Source: Alloacidobacterium sp963823845 | Lineage (GTDB): Bacteria; Acidobacteriota; Terriglobia; Terriglobales; Acidobacteriaceae | Assembly: GCA_963823845.1 (NCBI GenBank) | Contig: CAWGND010000014.1 | Coordinates: 124,001-188,000 of the forward strand | DNA: 64,000 nucleotides | Direction of reading: 5' to 3' | Part shown: one piece after another, positions 1 through 9,058 of the stretch | Layout: the number at the start of each line of letters is the position of its first letter | How positions within the stretch are numbered: position 1 is the first letter of the stretch | Position numbers and translations under genes: made by a program | Notes under the pieces: model-generated | What the model was told of the DNA's origin: nothing | What the model saw: only the letters and a program-made list of their open reading frames with translations | Databases searched by the model: none

Positions 1-588
1 TGAAGTCTCGATCACATCCACCTTGCGGCCCAGCAACGTGTAATCCTTCATGACGCGTGCTTCGCGGTTGGGCAGGCGGATCTCGTTGTCTTCCAGACGG
101 TGCACGGCGCGGTCGGTGTTATGCACCCAGCGGTTATTTTCTCTATGTGACAGCCCGGCGATGAAGTGGAGCGCTGATTTCTTTTCGAGGGCGCGGAGCA
201 GCTCGCGAAAGGTGACTTCGCCCTCGCCGCGCACGATGAAATCGAAAGGCAAATTTGCGTAGTCTTCGTAAGCGAGGCTGGGATCGTAGCCGCCGGCGAC
301 GAGCTTCGTGTCGGGCTTGAGCGTCTTGATAAGGTCGGCGATACGGCCCGCTGTGCGGCGCTGGAAGGTCATGATGGACATGCCGACGACGTCAGGCTGG
401 TGTTGCTGAACGAGTTCTGTCACGGTCTCCCGGATGCGGTCCTGGCGAAGGATAAGGTCGGCCACGGCCACTTTGTGGTGCGGGTCGACGTTGCCGGCGA
501 GAGAGACGAGAGCGCCATTAGGCATGCGGATGGCGACTGTCGGCATGTGTTCGAACGAGTCCGGCATGGAGAGGAGAAGGATATTCAT
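1..588 (-). CDS. B12-binding domain radical SAM protein, C-terminal part outside window
   Basis: The minus-strand frame from an ATG at 588 runs open for 196 codons to the window edge. It begins MNILLLSMPDSFEHMP and contains VVGMSIMTFQRR, KLVAGGYDPSLAYEDY and DFIVRGEGEVTFRELLRAL. This is the layout of an N-terminal cobalamin-binding (Rossmann-like) domain of B12-dependent radical SAM enzymes, where GGYDP and VRGEGE are typical conserved stretches. The CxxxCxxC radical SAM domain would lie beyond base 1, so the enzyme class rests on the N-terminal domain only. Substrate unknown; such proteins often methylate or rearrange lipids or cofactors. It is the last visible gene of the minus-strand run that starts with the M28 peptidase. 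Confidence 0.75.
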   Translation of the reverse strand, partial: MNILLLSMPDSFEHMPTVAIRMPNGALVSLAGNVDPHHKVAVADLILRQDRIRETVTELVQQHQPDVVGMSIMTFQRRTAGRIADLIKTLKPDTKLVAGGYDPSLAYEDYANLPFDFIVRGEGEVTFRELLRALEKKSALHFIAGLSHRENNRWVHNTDRAVHRLEDNEIRLPNREARVMKDYTLLGRKVDVIETS

Positions 589-715
589 TCGTTTCTTTCT
601 CGAAAAGTTCCGGAATATGTTTCAGCAACAAAAACGGTACTGTCAAGACGTGCATCATTGGTAGCATGATTGAGATTAAAAGTTCAACGGAATTAAAGAT
701 TTAGGTGGCGGAAGC

Positions 716-2268
716 TCAGGAGACAGGAGCCGGGGTTCCGAGCCAGCGGGTCATGGCTTCGGCGACTTCAGTTAATTTGGGTTCGGCTTCCGTAGCCCAT
801 GCGACGAAGCCATCCGGTCGTGCAAAGAGCGCAGTGAGGCCGAGGCTGTCTTTTGCTTTGGCGGAGACGTAGTTGACTCGTCCGCGCCACGGCTGGCTGG
901 CAGCGCCAAGGGTTTCATCACCATTCAGGTTCAGCAACAGAGCCTTTCCTTCATGCAGGAGCGCGCCGAGGCGCGTTCCATCTTCAAACTCGAAATCTGG
1001 TGCGCTGTGGCCGATGACCGGATGATCGCCGGGCAGATCATAGTGCAGCCACATTCCGGCAATCTTCTGCGCGAAGAAAGTTGCGCCCGAGCGGGTGTTG
1101 ATCAGTTCGCGCACGATGGTCGCCATAGCGCGCGCGTGTGGTTCGGGGCGGAGGATCGCGACCTGGGCGCGTGTCCACTCCAATGCCCATGCGCCGATGG
1201 GATGGCGCTCGGCGGTGTAGGTGTCGAGCAGGCTTTCCGGCGTCCAGCCTTTGATGACAGAAGCGAGTTTCCAGCCGAGGTTCATCGCGTCGCCGATGCC
1301 GAGGTTGAGGCCCTGTCCTCCCAATGGTGAATGGACGTGGGCGGCGTCGCCGGCGAGCAGAACGCAGCCTTTACGATAGGTTGTGGCCTGGCGGGCGTTG
1401 TCGGTGTATCGCGAGGCGAGATGCAGAGCCGTTACCGTTATATCGGTGCCGGAGACGCGACGCAGAGTTTCCTGAAAGGATTCAAGCGTGATGGTTTCCT
1501 CGCGAGCTGAAGCGCCGCCGTCGAAATCGACAAGGCCTAGGCGGCCCGGCAGGGGGCCATTTACATACATGCCGGTGGGTGTGATGTTCCAGCCGGGCTG
1601 CAGCTTTTCCGGGTCAGCGAAGTCGGCCATGGCGACGGTGCCGGTGAATTCCGGGTCTGTGCCAACGAACTCGAAGCCTGCGCGCTTGCGCACTGTGCTG
1701 CGGCCTCCGTCGCAGCCGACCACCCACTTCCCCTGAATGACCTCATCGCCGACGTGCACGCTTGCGCCGTCATCGGTTTGCGATATGTCAGTGACGGCTG
1801 CGCCGAGACGCAACTCGACGCCCAGCTCCTGCGCGCGTTCGGCAAGAACTTCTTCGAGACCCGCAAGGCTTACCATACCGCCGGCAGACGAGGGGCCCTG
1901 CACCATGAATTTCTCGTCGGAGAAGTCTAGATTGTTGGCGTCGAGGACGATTCCGGCGAAGTGTCCGGCGAATCGGGGAACGGTGGGAAGGTTCGCCCTT
2001 TCGGTCTTGGCGATTTCCATGCCTCTTCTGCTCTGAGGATCGACCCAGCCGATGGCTGTTTCGCGCACAGCCTTGAGCAATCCGCGGCGGTAGAAGGCTT
2101 CGACGGAGGGCAGGTTGAGCCCGCGTCCGCCCGTGTAGTTGGATTTGAGCGGGTGCGGGTGTCCTGGAGTTTTTCGAGCACGAGGACAGAGATGCCTGCG
2201 AGGCGGAGTTCGCAGGCAAGAAATAAACCGACTGGGCCGCCACCTGCAATTACTACGTCGTAGGTCAA
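716..2268 (-). CDS. FAD-dependent aromatic-ring monooxygenase, frameshifted
   Basis: A flavoprotein hydroxylase of the phenol/polyketide hydroxylase type. The N-terminal piece starts at 2268 with MTYDVVIAGGGPVGLFLACE (Rossmann FAD motif GxGxxG) up to VLVLEKLQDTRT. The protein then continues in another frame as PLKSNYTGGRGLNLPSVEAF to the stop at 716. The second FAD motif GDAAHVHSPLGGQGLNLG and a thioredoxin-like C-terminal domain are intact. The frame changes near 2155-2162, where one base appears to be missing; adding one gives 517 residues, normal for the family. It lies 45 bp downstream of the M28 peptidase on the same strand. Either a sequencing error or a recent lesion; the rest shows no decay. 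Confidence 0.85.
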
Positions 2269-2313
2269 GTTATCTTTTCCCGAAGATGAAATTCCCAGTT
2301 TCTTGTACTCGAG

Positions 2314-4500
2314 TTATTTTGCGGCTGCCTCCAGTGTAGTAGCGGCGCGATTGATGGCTTCGGTCAGTATGGCAAGCTGGGCGGTGGCTCTGGCGCTGTC
2401 TTTGGCGTCGACGGCCTCGTTTACGCCGGGGATGACGACGGCTGCGTAGCCGGTGTATTCGCCGGGGGCGTAGATGGTGTGCTTGAACCAGGGGCGCCTC
2501 GGCAGGCCCGCGGATGAAAGCAGATCGCCTTCAACCTGGCGTAGCTGTGCGTTGAACGCGGCTGGGTCAGTGGGGATGCTCTGCTGCTTTTTGTGGACGG
2601 CTTCAGCCGCGCTGGAGAAGCGCTTTGCAGCAGCTAGAGCTGGCGCGAAGTCGAGGCCCGTGAACTTAGCTTCATTGGCATTCTTTTTTACGGCGTCAAG
2701 GGATTTAGCTTCGTCGGCTTTCTTCTTCGCGGCGTCAAGGTATTCGGTGATTTCCTTGCCGTAGGTCACGTAGTCGTAGGGGAGCACGTCGGTGTCAGCC
2801 ATGTGCAGGACTTCAATGCCGAAGACGCGGGCCTGCTGCTGCTCGTAGACGAAGGTCGGGTCGGCGTTCTTGATGAACCAGTTGTAGTTGTCGAAGACGG
2901 AGTGGTAGACGCCGTAGGGTCCGCCGGAACCTATGTCAGTCGATGGAACGCCGAGGTGCTGGATGAATGGGGTGTAGTCCGAGCCGCTGCCGAGGTCGCC
3001 GATTTCAACTTCGCTCACCTGCTTCGACGCACCCTGACCCAGGTGTTCGTTGGCGGAGTGGCGGCGCGACTCGCCCTCCGACTGGCTCTTCTTCCACTGA
3101 TCGAAGACAGTGCCGCCTTTGGGGCTGGGGATTTCTTTTGTTACTTCACGGACGAAGTCTTTGAGTGATGGCACGGCCGCGGCGTCGAAGTTTGGTCCCG
3201 AGACCCCCACGTCAGTATTGAAGTAGACGGCGGCGTGGGCGAGCGCGGTAGCGTTGTCTTCAGCCCATTCGGTTGAGCCGATCAGGCCTTCTTCTTCCGC
3301 GTCCCAGCTGCCGAAGATGATGGTGCGCTTCGGCTTCCAGCCAGTTTTGAGAAGTTCGCCGATTCCGTGTACGGCTTCCAGCATTGCAGCGGTTCCGCTG
3401 TTGGGATCGACGGCGCCGTAAACCCAGGCGTCGCGGTGGTTTCCGGCGACGACCCACTCAATGGGCCATTCAGTGCCGGGAATTTTGCCGATGACGTCCC
3501 ATATGTCGCGGTAGGCATAGTCCTGTTTCAGGAGCATGTGGACTTTCACGCTGCCGCCGCCGATGTGGTATGCGAAGGGCAGCGCGCCCTGCCAGTCATG
3601 CGGAACGGCGGGACCTGTAAGCGCTTCGAGAATGGGCGCCGCGTCGTGATAGGAGATGGGCGTGGAGGGAATCTGCGGCATGTTGGCAGCAGTTGCCGGG
3701 TTCTCGCGCTTAGATTCCGGCAGGTCCGGCGTGGAGGCGACGCCGGGGGTGCTTGCGTCGCCGGGATATTTGAAAAGAAACTGGACCGAGCCGCGCTGGA
3801 CGCCAGTGTCGGGACGGTAAGGCCCTTTGGGGTACTTGTCGCCTCGGAAATAGCCGTCGTCGGCGGGATCGGAGTAGATGATGACGCCGGCGGCGCCGCG
3901 CTCCTGCGCGATGTAGACCTTGACGCCGCGGAAGTTGCCGCCGTAGCGGGTGAGGACGATTTTGCCTTTGACGCTGATGCCGAGGTCGTCGAGTTTTTTG
4001 AAATCTTCAGGGCGGCCGTAGTTGGCGTAGACGACGTCGGCGGTCACATCCCCGGATGGGGAAGACCCGTTGAAGGCGTTGACCACTCTAGGGTCGTCTT
4101 GAAATGGGTCGCCTTCGACGTGCTCGCGTGTTGGCCCAGTCATCAGCACTTTGCCGCTGGCGTCGGTCGCGGTGACCTTGATTTCCGTGGGCAGATTGAG
4201 CCATGCCTTGTAGGCCACGATGGAAGTGTCGAGGCCAGCGGCTTTGAACTTTTCAGCAACGTAGAGCGCGGTGTCGTGGTCTTCCTTCGATCCGGCGATG
4301 TGCGGGGCTGCGGTGAGCGTCTTCAGCTCTTCGCCGGCTAGTTTGGCGTCGGGCACCGTGAGAAATTGCTGGTCGATTTTTGCCTGCGCAGAGAAGTCGC
4401 GATAGCCGAAGACGGACTGCGGCATGCCGGAGTTTTGCGCGGGAAGGGAAATGGCGAGCGCCGAAAGGCAGAGGGAACTGGCAAGAGCACGACGGTTCAA
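2314..4500 (-). CDS. M28 family metallopeptidase (glutamate carboxypeptidase II-like), secreted
   Basis: A 728-residue exopeptidase of the GCPII/transferrin-receptor type. A signal peptide (MNRRALASSLCLSALAISLPA) is followed by a PA domain at about 140-300, the M28 zinc-peptidase core at about 330-560 and a TFR-type dimerisation domain from about 600. The two-zinc ligands are visible: H355 in GNHRDAW, D365 in AVDPNSGT, E402/E403 in WDAEEEGL, D430 in NTDVGVSG and H533 in GVYHSVFDNY. The start is a TTG at 4500, preceded by AAGGAG eight bases upstream. It probably acts in the periplasm to trim C-terminal acidic residues from peptides. It is transcribed divergently from the MFS gene. Confidence 0.93.
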   Translation of the reverse strand: MNRRALASSLCLSALAISLPAQNSGMPQSVFGYRDFSAQAKIDQQFLTVPDAKLAGEELKTLTAAPHIAGSKEDHDTALYVAEKFKAAGLDTSIVAYKAWLNLPTEIKVTATDASGKVLMTGPTREHVEGDPFQDDPRVVNAFNGSSPSGDVTADVVYANYGRPEDFKKLDDLGISVKGKIVLTRYGGNFRGVKVYIAQERGAAGVIIYSDPADDGYFRGDKYPKGPYRPDTGVQRGSVQFLFKYPGDASTPGVASTPDLPESKRENPATAANMPQIPSTPISYHDAAPILEALTGPAVPHDWQGALPFAYHIGGGSVKVHMLLKQDYAYRDIWDVIGKIPGTEWPIEWVVAGNHRDAWVYGAVDPNSGTAAMLEAVHGIGELLKTGWKPKRTIIFGSWDAEEEGLIGSTEWAEDNATALAHAAVYFNTDVGVSGPNFDAAAVPSLKDFVREVTKEIPSPKGGTVFDQWKKSQSEGESRRHSANEHLGQGASKQVSEVEIGDLGSGSDYTPFIQHLGVPSTDIGSGGPYGVYHSVFDNYNWFIKNADPTFVYEQQQARVFGIEVLHMADTDVLPYDYVTYGKEITEYLDAAKKKADEAKSLDAVKKNANEAKFTGLDFAPALAAAKRFSSAAEAVHKKQQSIPTDPAAFNAQLRQVEGDLLSSAGLPRRPWFKHTIYAPGEYTGYAAVVIPGVNEAVDAKDSARATAQLAILTEAINRAATTLEAAAK

Positions 4501-4740
4501 GAGGGCTGCTCCTTGAAGTTGATTGGATGAAATGATGTGTAAAACACAAAGATTACACTATGAGATTGGGGGAAGTGGCTAAAACGCATGCGGAGAGATC
4601 TGTCTGCCGATTTTCCGACACATCGTGACAACTTTTTACAAGTTATGACAACTGCGTGGCTGAATTTGTGCTGCACTTTAAGGGAAGACCTATGCCGATG
4701 TTGAACACTCGATGTAGCGGGCTGGAAAGCGAGCGGAGCC
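4501..4740. promoter_or_regulatory. Divergent intergenic region with paired direct repeats
   Basis: This 240-bp region separates the minus-strand peptidase from the plus-strand MFS gene. It contains two copies of TGACAACT at 4626-4633 and 4646-4653, exactly 20 bp apart start to start (two helical turns). The intervening bases hold a short dyad, AACTT-N5-AAGTT. Such spacing is what a dimeric regulator binding one DNA face would need. No clear -35/-10 pair was assigned. Confidence 0.35.
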
Positions 4741-6030
4741 TTGGCTAGAGAAAGTGCGCAGGCGGAGCTCGATCCCGAGTTAAAAGCTGATATTGCGCTT
4801 GACCTGCCGGTAGCCGGCAAGCGGTGGCCGCCGATTGTGCGCGCTCTGCGCAATGACGATTACCGGCTGTTCTGGGGAGGTTGCCTGCTCTCGAATGTCG
4901 GCACATGGATGCAGAATGTGGCTCAGGGCTGGCTGGTGCTGGAGCTTTCGAATTCCTCGTTCTGGCTGGGCGTGGTGGGGTTTGCAGCGTCGGTTCCGTT
5001 TCTGCTGTTTACGCTGCTGGGCGGCGTGATTGCCGACCGCGTGAGCAAGCGGCATCTGCTGATCGGGGCGCAGACGGCGCAGATGATCCTTGCGTTCATT
5101 CTTGCGGGGCTGACTTATTTCAAGGTCATCAACATCGGACAGCTGGCGCTGATTGCGTTTCTGGTGGGGATATCGAACGCGGTGAATGCGCCTGCGTACC
5201 AGGCGATGGTGCCGCGGCTGGTTCCGCCGGAAGACCTGCAGAACGCGATTGCGTTGAATTCGGCACAGTTCAATTTGTCGCGCATTGTGGGGCCGACGCT
5301 GGGTGGCTATGCAATGGTGTGGTTTGGCATAGCAGGAAACTTTCTTATTAACGGCTTCAGCTTTTTGGCGGTGTTGTGGCCGCTGTTTCGGATGCGGTAT
5401 CCAGTGGAGAAGCATGAGCACCACACGAGTGTGCTGCAGAGCCTGCGCGATGGCCTCGCATATGTAAAGCGGTCACCGCAGATGACGGCGATTGTGATGC
5501 TGATTGCGAGCGCCAGCCTGTTCCTGCTGCCGTTTATTACGTTCATTCCTTACTTCGCCAAGGACGTTCTGAAAGTTGGCGAGCGCGGGCTCGGTTTTCT
5601 GATGGCGTGTTCGGGGATCGGCGCGCTGCTGGCTGCGGGCGTGATTGCGTCGTTCCCGCGGATTCGCTGGCGCGGCAGGGTGATGGTTTTCTGCGGACTG
5701 TTTGTGATGGCGGCGGTGATCGTCTTCTGCTATTCGCACATCTTTGCGCTGTCTGCGGCGATGTCGTTCTGCGAGGGCTTCGGCATGATCATTAGCCTCT
5801 CGACGGTGAACGTGACGATGCAGCAGCTCTCAAGCGACGAGATGCGCGGGCGAGTGATGAGTATCTATGCGACAAGTTTCCTGGGGTTGCCGCCGGTGGG
5901 ATGTTTGCTGATCGGCGAACTGTCGCGGCACATGCCGACGGAGCACGCCATCGCCGCCATGACTGGGCTCGCGATGGTGTGCTATCTAGGGTTCTTTTTG
6001 CGGTCGAAGCCTCTGCGCGAGCTGGACTAG
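4741..6030 (+). CDS. MFS transporter, EntS-like (12 TM)
   Basis: A 429-residue major facilitator of the MFS_3/enterobactin-exporter-like group. About 42 polar N-terminal residues precede DYRLFWGGCLLSNVGTWMQ, the usual first helix of this family. GGVIADRVSKRHLLIGAQ is the loop 2-3 motif A (G-x3-D-R), and about 12 hydrophobic segments follow. The first in-frame start is a TTG at 4741; a GGAG sits only two bases before it, so a later start is possible. The substrate is not evident; relatives export siderophores or drugs. The stop codon TAG lies inside a CTAG tetranucleotide that also gives the stop of the convergent catalase-like gene. Confidence 0.88.
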   Translation: MARESAQAELDPELKADIALDLPVAGKRWPPIVRALRNDDYRLFWGGCLLSNVGTWMQNVAQGWLVLELSNSSFWLGVVGFAASVPFLLFTLLGGVIADRVSKRHLLIGAQTAQMILAFILAGLTYFKVINIGQLALIAFLVGISNAVNAPAYQAMVPRLVPPEDLQNAIALNSAQFNLSRIVGPTLGGYAMVWFGIAGNFLINGFSFLAVLWPLFRMRYPVEKHEHHTSVLQSLRDGLAYVKRSPQMTAIVMLIASASLFLLPFITFIPYFAKDVLKVGERGLGFLMACSGIGALLAAGVIASFPRIRWRGRVMVFCGLFVMAAVIVFCYSHIFALSAAMSFCEGFGMIISLSTVNVTMQQLSSDEMRGRVMSIYATSFLGLPPVGCLLIGELSRHMPTEHAIAAMTGLAMVCYLGFFLRSKPLRELD

Positions 6031-6989
6031 CTGTGGGGCTGGCCGGCTGCGCGACGGCGACGGCCGCTGAGCAAATAGATGGTCGCTCGCGGCTCAAACA
6101 AAGGATCGCCGGCGGTGTCGAGGCCGTCGACGCGTGGGCGCGGGTCGAAGATGATCTGGCGCTGCTCGGCTTCGTTGTCCGGGGTGAGTGCATCCAGGGT
6201 GCTTTCGCCGAATTTCACCTGTGACCGCTCTTGCGGCCATTGGACTGTAGAGTTGTCGACCACATCGCCTTCTTCCGCCAGTTGTACGAGAATCTGGAAC
6301 TTGATGGGTCCGGCTGCGATTCTCTCGAAGAGCTCATCGAAGAGGTAATTGGGGCCCTTGGCAGCAGCCGCTTCTGCATCAAGGTATTCAGTTCCGAGAT
6401 CGGGAACGATGAGATAGCGGCCGTAGCGGACGGCCCCGTCTGCATTGGTGAACTTAAAAGCGCTGACGGCGAAGAAATGCTCTTTCGCGAAGCTCGTAGG
6501 AAATGGCTTGGGCATCTGCACGAAGGCTAGTGCGGCGGGATGCGCGCCAAGAAATGCTTCGACCGGATTCGGGTGCGGAACGTCCGGGCCGCTGGCTGCC
6601 ACAGCGTGCAAAAATTCCAGGAATTCTTCGGCGGTATGCGTTGGGAAGCCGTTGGCGGAGTGAGCGACGATGTCGGTGTGCACGTGATCGGCGAGATGGA
6701 AGCGGAGGGCAAAGCCGCGCGGACTGGCTCCCTCCGGGTGGTTATCCGGAATGACCGGAACGCCGGCAAAATCGGAGAGGCGTACAGAGACGGGGGTGGA
6801 ACTGCGCGTGATGTGCGGCGCTCGGGTCAATGATGCGGCTTCCGGGGCGGGCACGAAGGTCCCGGTCAAAAGCGCACCCTTTGCATGCGCAGCGCGATAG
6901 CCTGGGTGCGGGCCACCACCGACGGTATCGAATGCCTGCAGCAAGTCTTTACCGAGGGCCAGGGCTTTTTCATCTGTGGGGAGCGGCAT
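6027..6989 (-). CDS. Catalase-family peroxidase (SrpA-like)
   Basis: A 320-residue small catalase-like heme protein. The distal histidine motif is visible as RAAHAKGALLTGTF (H35), matching the VHAKG motif of catalases. It is followed by VSVRLSDFAGVPVIPDN and PRGFALRFHLADHVHTDIVA, typical of the catalase-related fold. It is shorter than monofunctional catalases and lacks their C-terminal part. The ATG at 6989 was chosen because GGAGG stands ten bases upstream (in CTCCGGAGGAAACCTGCA) and the protein then begins MPLPTDEKALALGKD, as family members do; the open frame extends further upstream without a ribosome site. Likely role: peroxide removal or peroxidation. Its stop overlaps that of the MFS gene by four bases. 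Confidence 0.85.
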   Translation of the reverse strand: MPLPTDEKALALGKDLLQAFDTVGGGPHPGYRAAHAKGALLTGTFVPAPEAASLTRAPHITRSSTPVSVRLSDFAGVPVIPDNHPEGASPRGFALRFHLADHVHTDIVAHSANGFPTHTAEEFLEFLHAVAASGPDVPHPNPVEAFLGAHPAALAFVQMPKPFPTSFAKEHFFAVSAFKFTNADGAVRYGRYLIVPDLGTEYLDAEAAAAKGPNYLFDELFERIAAGPIKFQILVQLAEEGDVVDNSTVQWPQERSQVKFGESTLDALTPDNEAEQRQIIFDPRPRVDGLDTAGDPLFEPRATIYLLSGRRRRAAGQPHS

Positions 6990-7353
6990 TGCAGGTTTCC
7001 TCCGGAGATTTTTGGAATAGTGTTCTACTGTATCTGGAAATGATGCAGGCCATATTACGAAGTCGCAAAAACTGAGGCTTTCCAAGCTGTAGAGATCGTT
7101 AGGCTAGAATCCTGCACTGCATCCACTCGTTGCGATGGAGATAGTTGATCGCATCACGCAGCACCCGGAAGTGAGGGGGACAAGGCGTGCATTCGCGGCA
7201 TGCGGGTGACAGTGGGATTGGTTCTACAGGTGGCTCGCCATGCGGTCTGAAAACGTTTCAGCAAATATTTCTTCAGAGGCCGAAGCCGTCCCCTTCAGAA
7301 CCAAATACCGCGCCCTTCAGGACGAATACTTTGTTGAGTAAAGCGACCGGAGC
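6990..7353. other. Gene-free stretch between catalase-like gene and mscL
   Basis: 364 bases between two minus-strand genes. It should hold the promoter of the catalase-like gene and the 3' end of the mscL transcript. I see no convincing coding frame, hairpin terminator or repeat in it. Confidence 0.5.
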
Positions 7354-7755
7354 CTATGCCACCAGTTGCGTGCAGTGCGAGCAGCGCTTTGCATCGACGG
7401 GAATATCGCTGAGGCATTCGGGGCAGGGACGTGTTTTTGGTGGTTCGACTTTGGGATGGTAGAAGCGGGCCATGAGCTTGTTGACCGGTAACACGAAAAG
7501 AAAGTAAACAGACGCGGCAATCAGCAGGAATGAAATGAGCTGGTTCAGGAAGTTGCCGTAGGTAATCTTTCCTCCGTTGACCTCAAGCACCAGGTACGAA
7601 AAGTCGGGCTTGTTGAAGATTGCCGCAATCATCGGATTGATGATGTCCTTGACCAGCGAGTTGACGATGCCTGTGAACGCCGCGCCGATGACGACTGCTA
7701 CCGCCAGGTCCACAACATTGCCACGCAGAATAAAATCACGGAATCCCTTTAGCAT
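7354..7755 (-). CDS. mscL: Large-conductance mechanosensitive channel MscL with C-terminal zinc ribbon
   Basis: A 133-residue inner-membrane tension-gated channel. MLKGFRDFILRGNVVDLAVA is the conserved N-terminal amphipathic helix and start of TM1, and FLNQLISFLLIAASVYFLFV is TM2. The pore-lining AVAVVIGAAFTGIV stretch is present. After TM2 comes HPKVEPPKTRPCPECLSDIP and a second CSHC pair, i.e. a CxxC-x10-CxxC zinc ribbon not found in the E. coli protein. The ATG at 7755 is preceded by GGAGG. It is divergent from scoA. Confidence 0.95.
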   Translation of the reverse strand: MLKGFRDFILRGNVVDLAVAVVIGAAFTGIVNSLVKDIINPMIAAIFNKPDFSYLVLEVNGGKITYGNFLNQLISFLLIAASVYFLFVLPVNKLMARFYHPKVEPPKTRPCPECLSDIPVDAKRCSHCTQLVA

Positions 7756-7937
7756 GCCTGTTTCCTCCGGTATCGCGATACGCTGACATGCTACCGCACA
7801 ACCGCGGCGCATTGTGAACGGGAGATGCGCATTGACTACCCGCGAGATGCCGGGTGCAGTTTGTCGGAAGGGTCGCGGGTCCAGTATTCTGCTGATTGCT
7901 CCGGATGAATCCGGACTTAGAAAGAGCAGGAAAAGGA

Positions 7938-8633
7938 TTGAAGAAAGTTGTAAAGAGTGCGGACGAGGCGGTGCGGGACATTCCCGAAGGCGCGACGATT
8001 ATGATAGGCGGCTTCGGGCTGTGCGGCATTCCCGAGAGCCTGATCGAAGCGCTGGTGCGCCGCGGCGTAAAAGGTTTGCACACCATCAGCAACAACATGG
8101 GAGTGGATGGATTCGGCATGGGGCGCATGCTGGAATTGGGGATGGTGGCTTCTCACACCGGCAGTTATGTGGGTGAGAACAGGCTGCTCGAAGGCAAAGT
8201 GCTCAAAGGCGAGTTGGATTTGACGCTCATCCCACAAGGGACGCTTGCCGAGCGCATTCGCGCGGGCGGCGCGGGAATTCCGGCGTTTTACACGCCTGCG
8301 GGCGTGGGAACGCTGGTGGCCGAAGGGAAGGATACGCGCGAGTTTGAGGGCAGACCATTTATTCTCGAGCGCTGGCTGCGCGCCGATTTTGCTCTGGTGA
8401 AGGCCTGGAAAGGCGATACTGCCGGGAACCTGGTCTATCGCAAGACGGCGCGCAATTTCAATCCCATGATGGCGACCGCCGCGAAGATCACCATCGCCGA
8501 GGTGGAACATCTGGTCGCGCCCGGGGAAATCGATCCGGACCACGTCATCACGCCAGGAATCTATGTAAAGCGCATACTCCAGGGCGAGACATGTGAAAAG
8601 AGAATCGAACGCAGGACGTTGCGCGGGACTTGA
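7938..8633 (+). CDS. scoA: 3-oxoacid CoA-transferase subunit A
   Basis: The alpha subunit of succinyl-CoA:3-ketoacid CoA-transferase, which moves CoA between succinyl-CoA and acetoacetate. Family marks are EAVRDIPEGATIMIGGFGLCGIPE (glycine-rich CoA-binding loop, residues about 8-31), TISNNMGVDGFG and PAFYTPAGVGTLVAEGK. The TTG at 7938 is preferred: AGGAAAAGGA lies just upstream and the product then begins MKKVVKSADEAV, like homologues. An ATG at 7905 (MNPDLERAGKG) is possible but has no ribosome site. Unusually, the beta subunit is not directly downstream; it lies at 9059-9763 on the other strand. Confidence 0.93.
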   Translation: MKKVVKSADEAVRDIPEGATIMIGGFGLCGIPESLIEALVRRGVKGLHTISNNMGVDGFGMGRMLELGMVASHTGSYVGENRLLEGKVLKGELDLTLIPQGTLAERIRAGGAGIPAFYTPAGVGTLVAEGKDTREFEGRPFILERWLRADFALVKAWKGDTAGNLVYRKTARNFNPMMATAAKITIAEVEHLVAPGEIDPDHVITPGIYVKRILQGETCEKRIERRTLRGT

Positions 8634-8682
8634 AATCGGTTCCACATTTTGCCCGGCGCGTTCAGCGACACAGGGGCAGCGT

Positions 8683-9042
8683 TCAATTTGACGGAGAATG
8701 CATTTGCCGAATCTGCTCTTGCAACTGTGAGCAAAGACCGCGGTACTTCAGCACGAAGCGGGCGTCGGCAAACAGGGTGACGGCTGCAATAAAAATGACT
8801 CCTGCCAGCAGCCATTTCTGCGCTCTTGTCCCTGCTTGGGGCACTTGCTTGAAGCACAATGCGATCGCAAATGCCGCAAGAGTCGCGCAGACCGTCATGG
8901 ACGGGAGGCGGTCGCAGTAAATCCCTTCGGAGCCGACTGCAAGCCATACGGATGCGGCCGCGATAAGCACAGAAAGGATGAGGGTTACGAGGGCTCTGGA
9001 TTCGATCCTGGGCATAGACGAAATTGCCGCCCCATGTTCCAT
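8683..9042 (-). CDS. Small membrane protein, unknown function
   Basis: A 119-residue frame with three hydrophobic segments: ALVTLILSVLIAAASVWLAV, MTVCATLAAFAIALC and WLLAGVIFIAAVTLFA. It has no recognised domain. It starts 16 bp after the scoB stop on the same strand, so it is probably co-transcribed with scoB. Neither the ATG at 9042 nor the one at 9015 (MPRIESRALV) has a clear ribosome site. The membrane topology and position support a real gene, but this is not certain. Confidence 0.5.
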   Translation of the reverse strand: MEHGAAISSMPRIESRALVTLILSVLIAAASVWLAVGSEGIYCDRLPSMTVCATLAAFAIALCFKQVPQAGTRAQKWLLAGVIFIAAVTLFADARFVLKYRGLCSQLQEQIRQMHSPSN

Positions 9043-9058
9043 GTAGGCAGCTTTGCGT

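Noticed and set aside
3367..4341. 324-codon plus-strand frame opposite the M28 peptidase
   Set aside because: Antisense shadow of a gene with complete catalytic motifs; its product is an unnatural Val/Gly/Asp-rich sequence.
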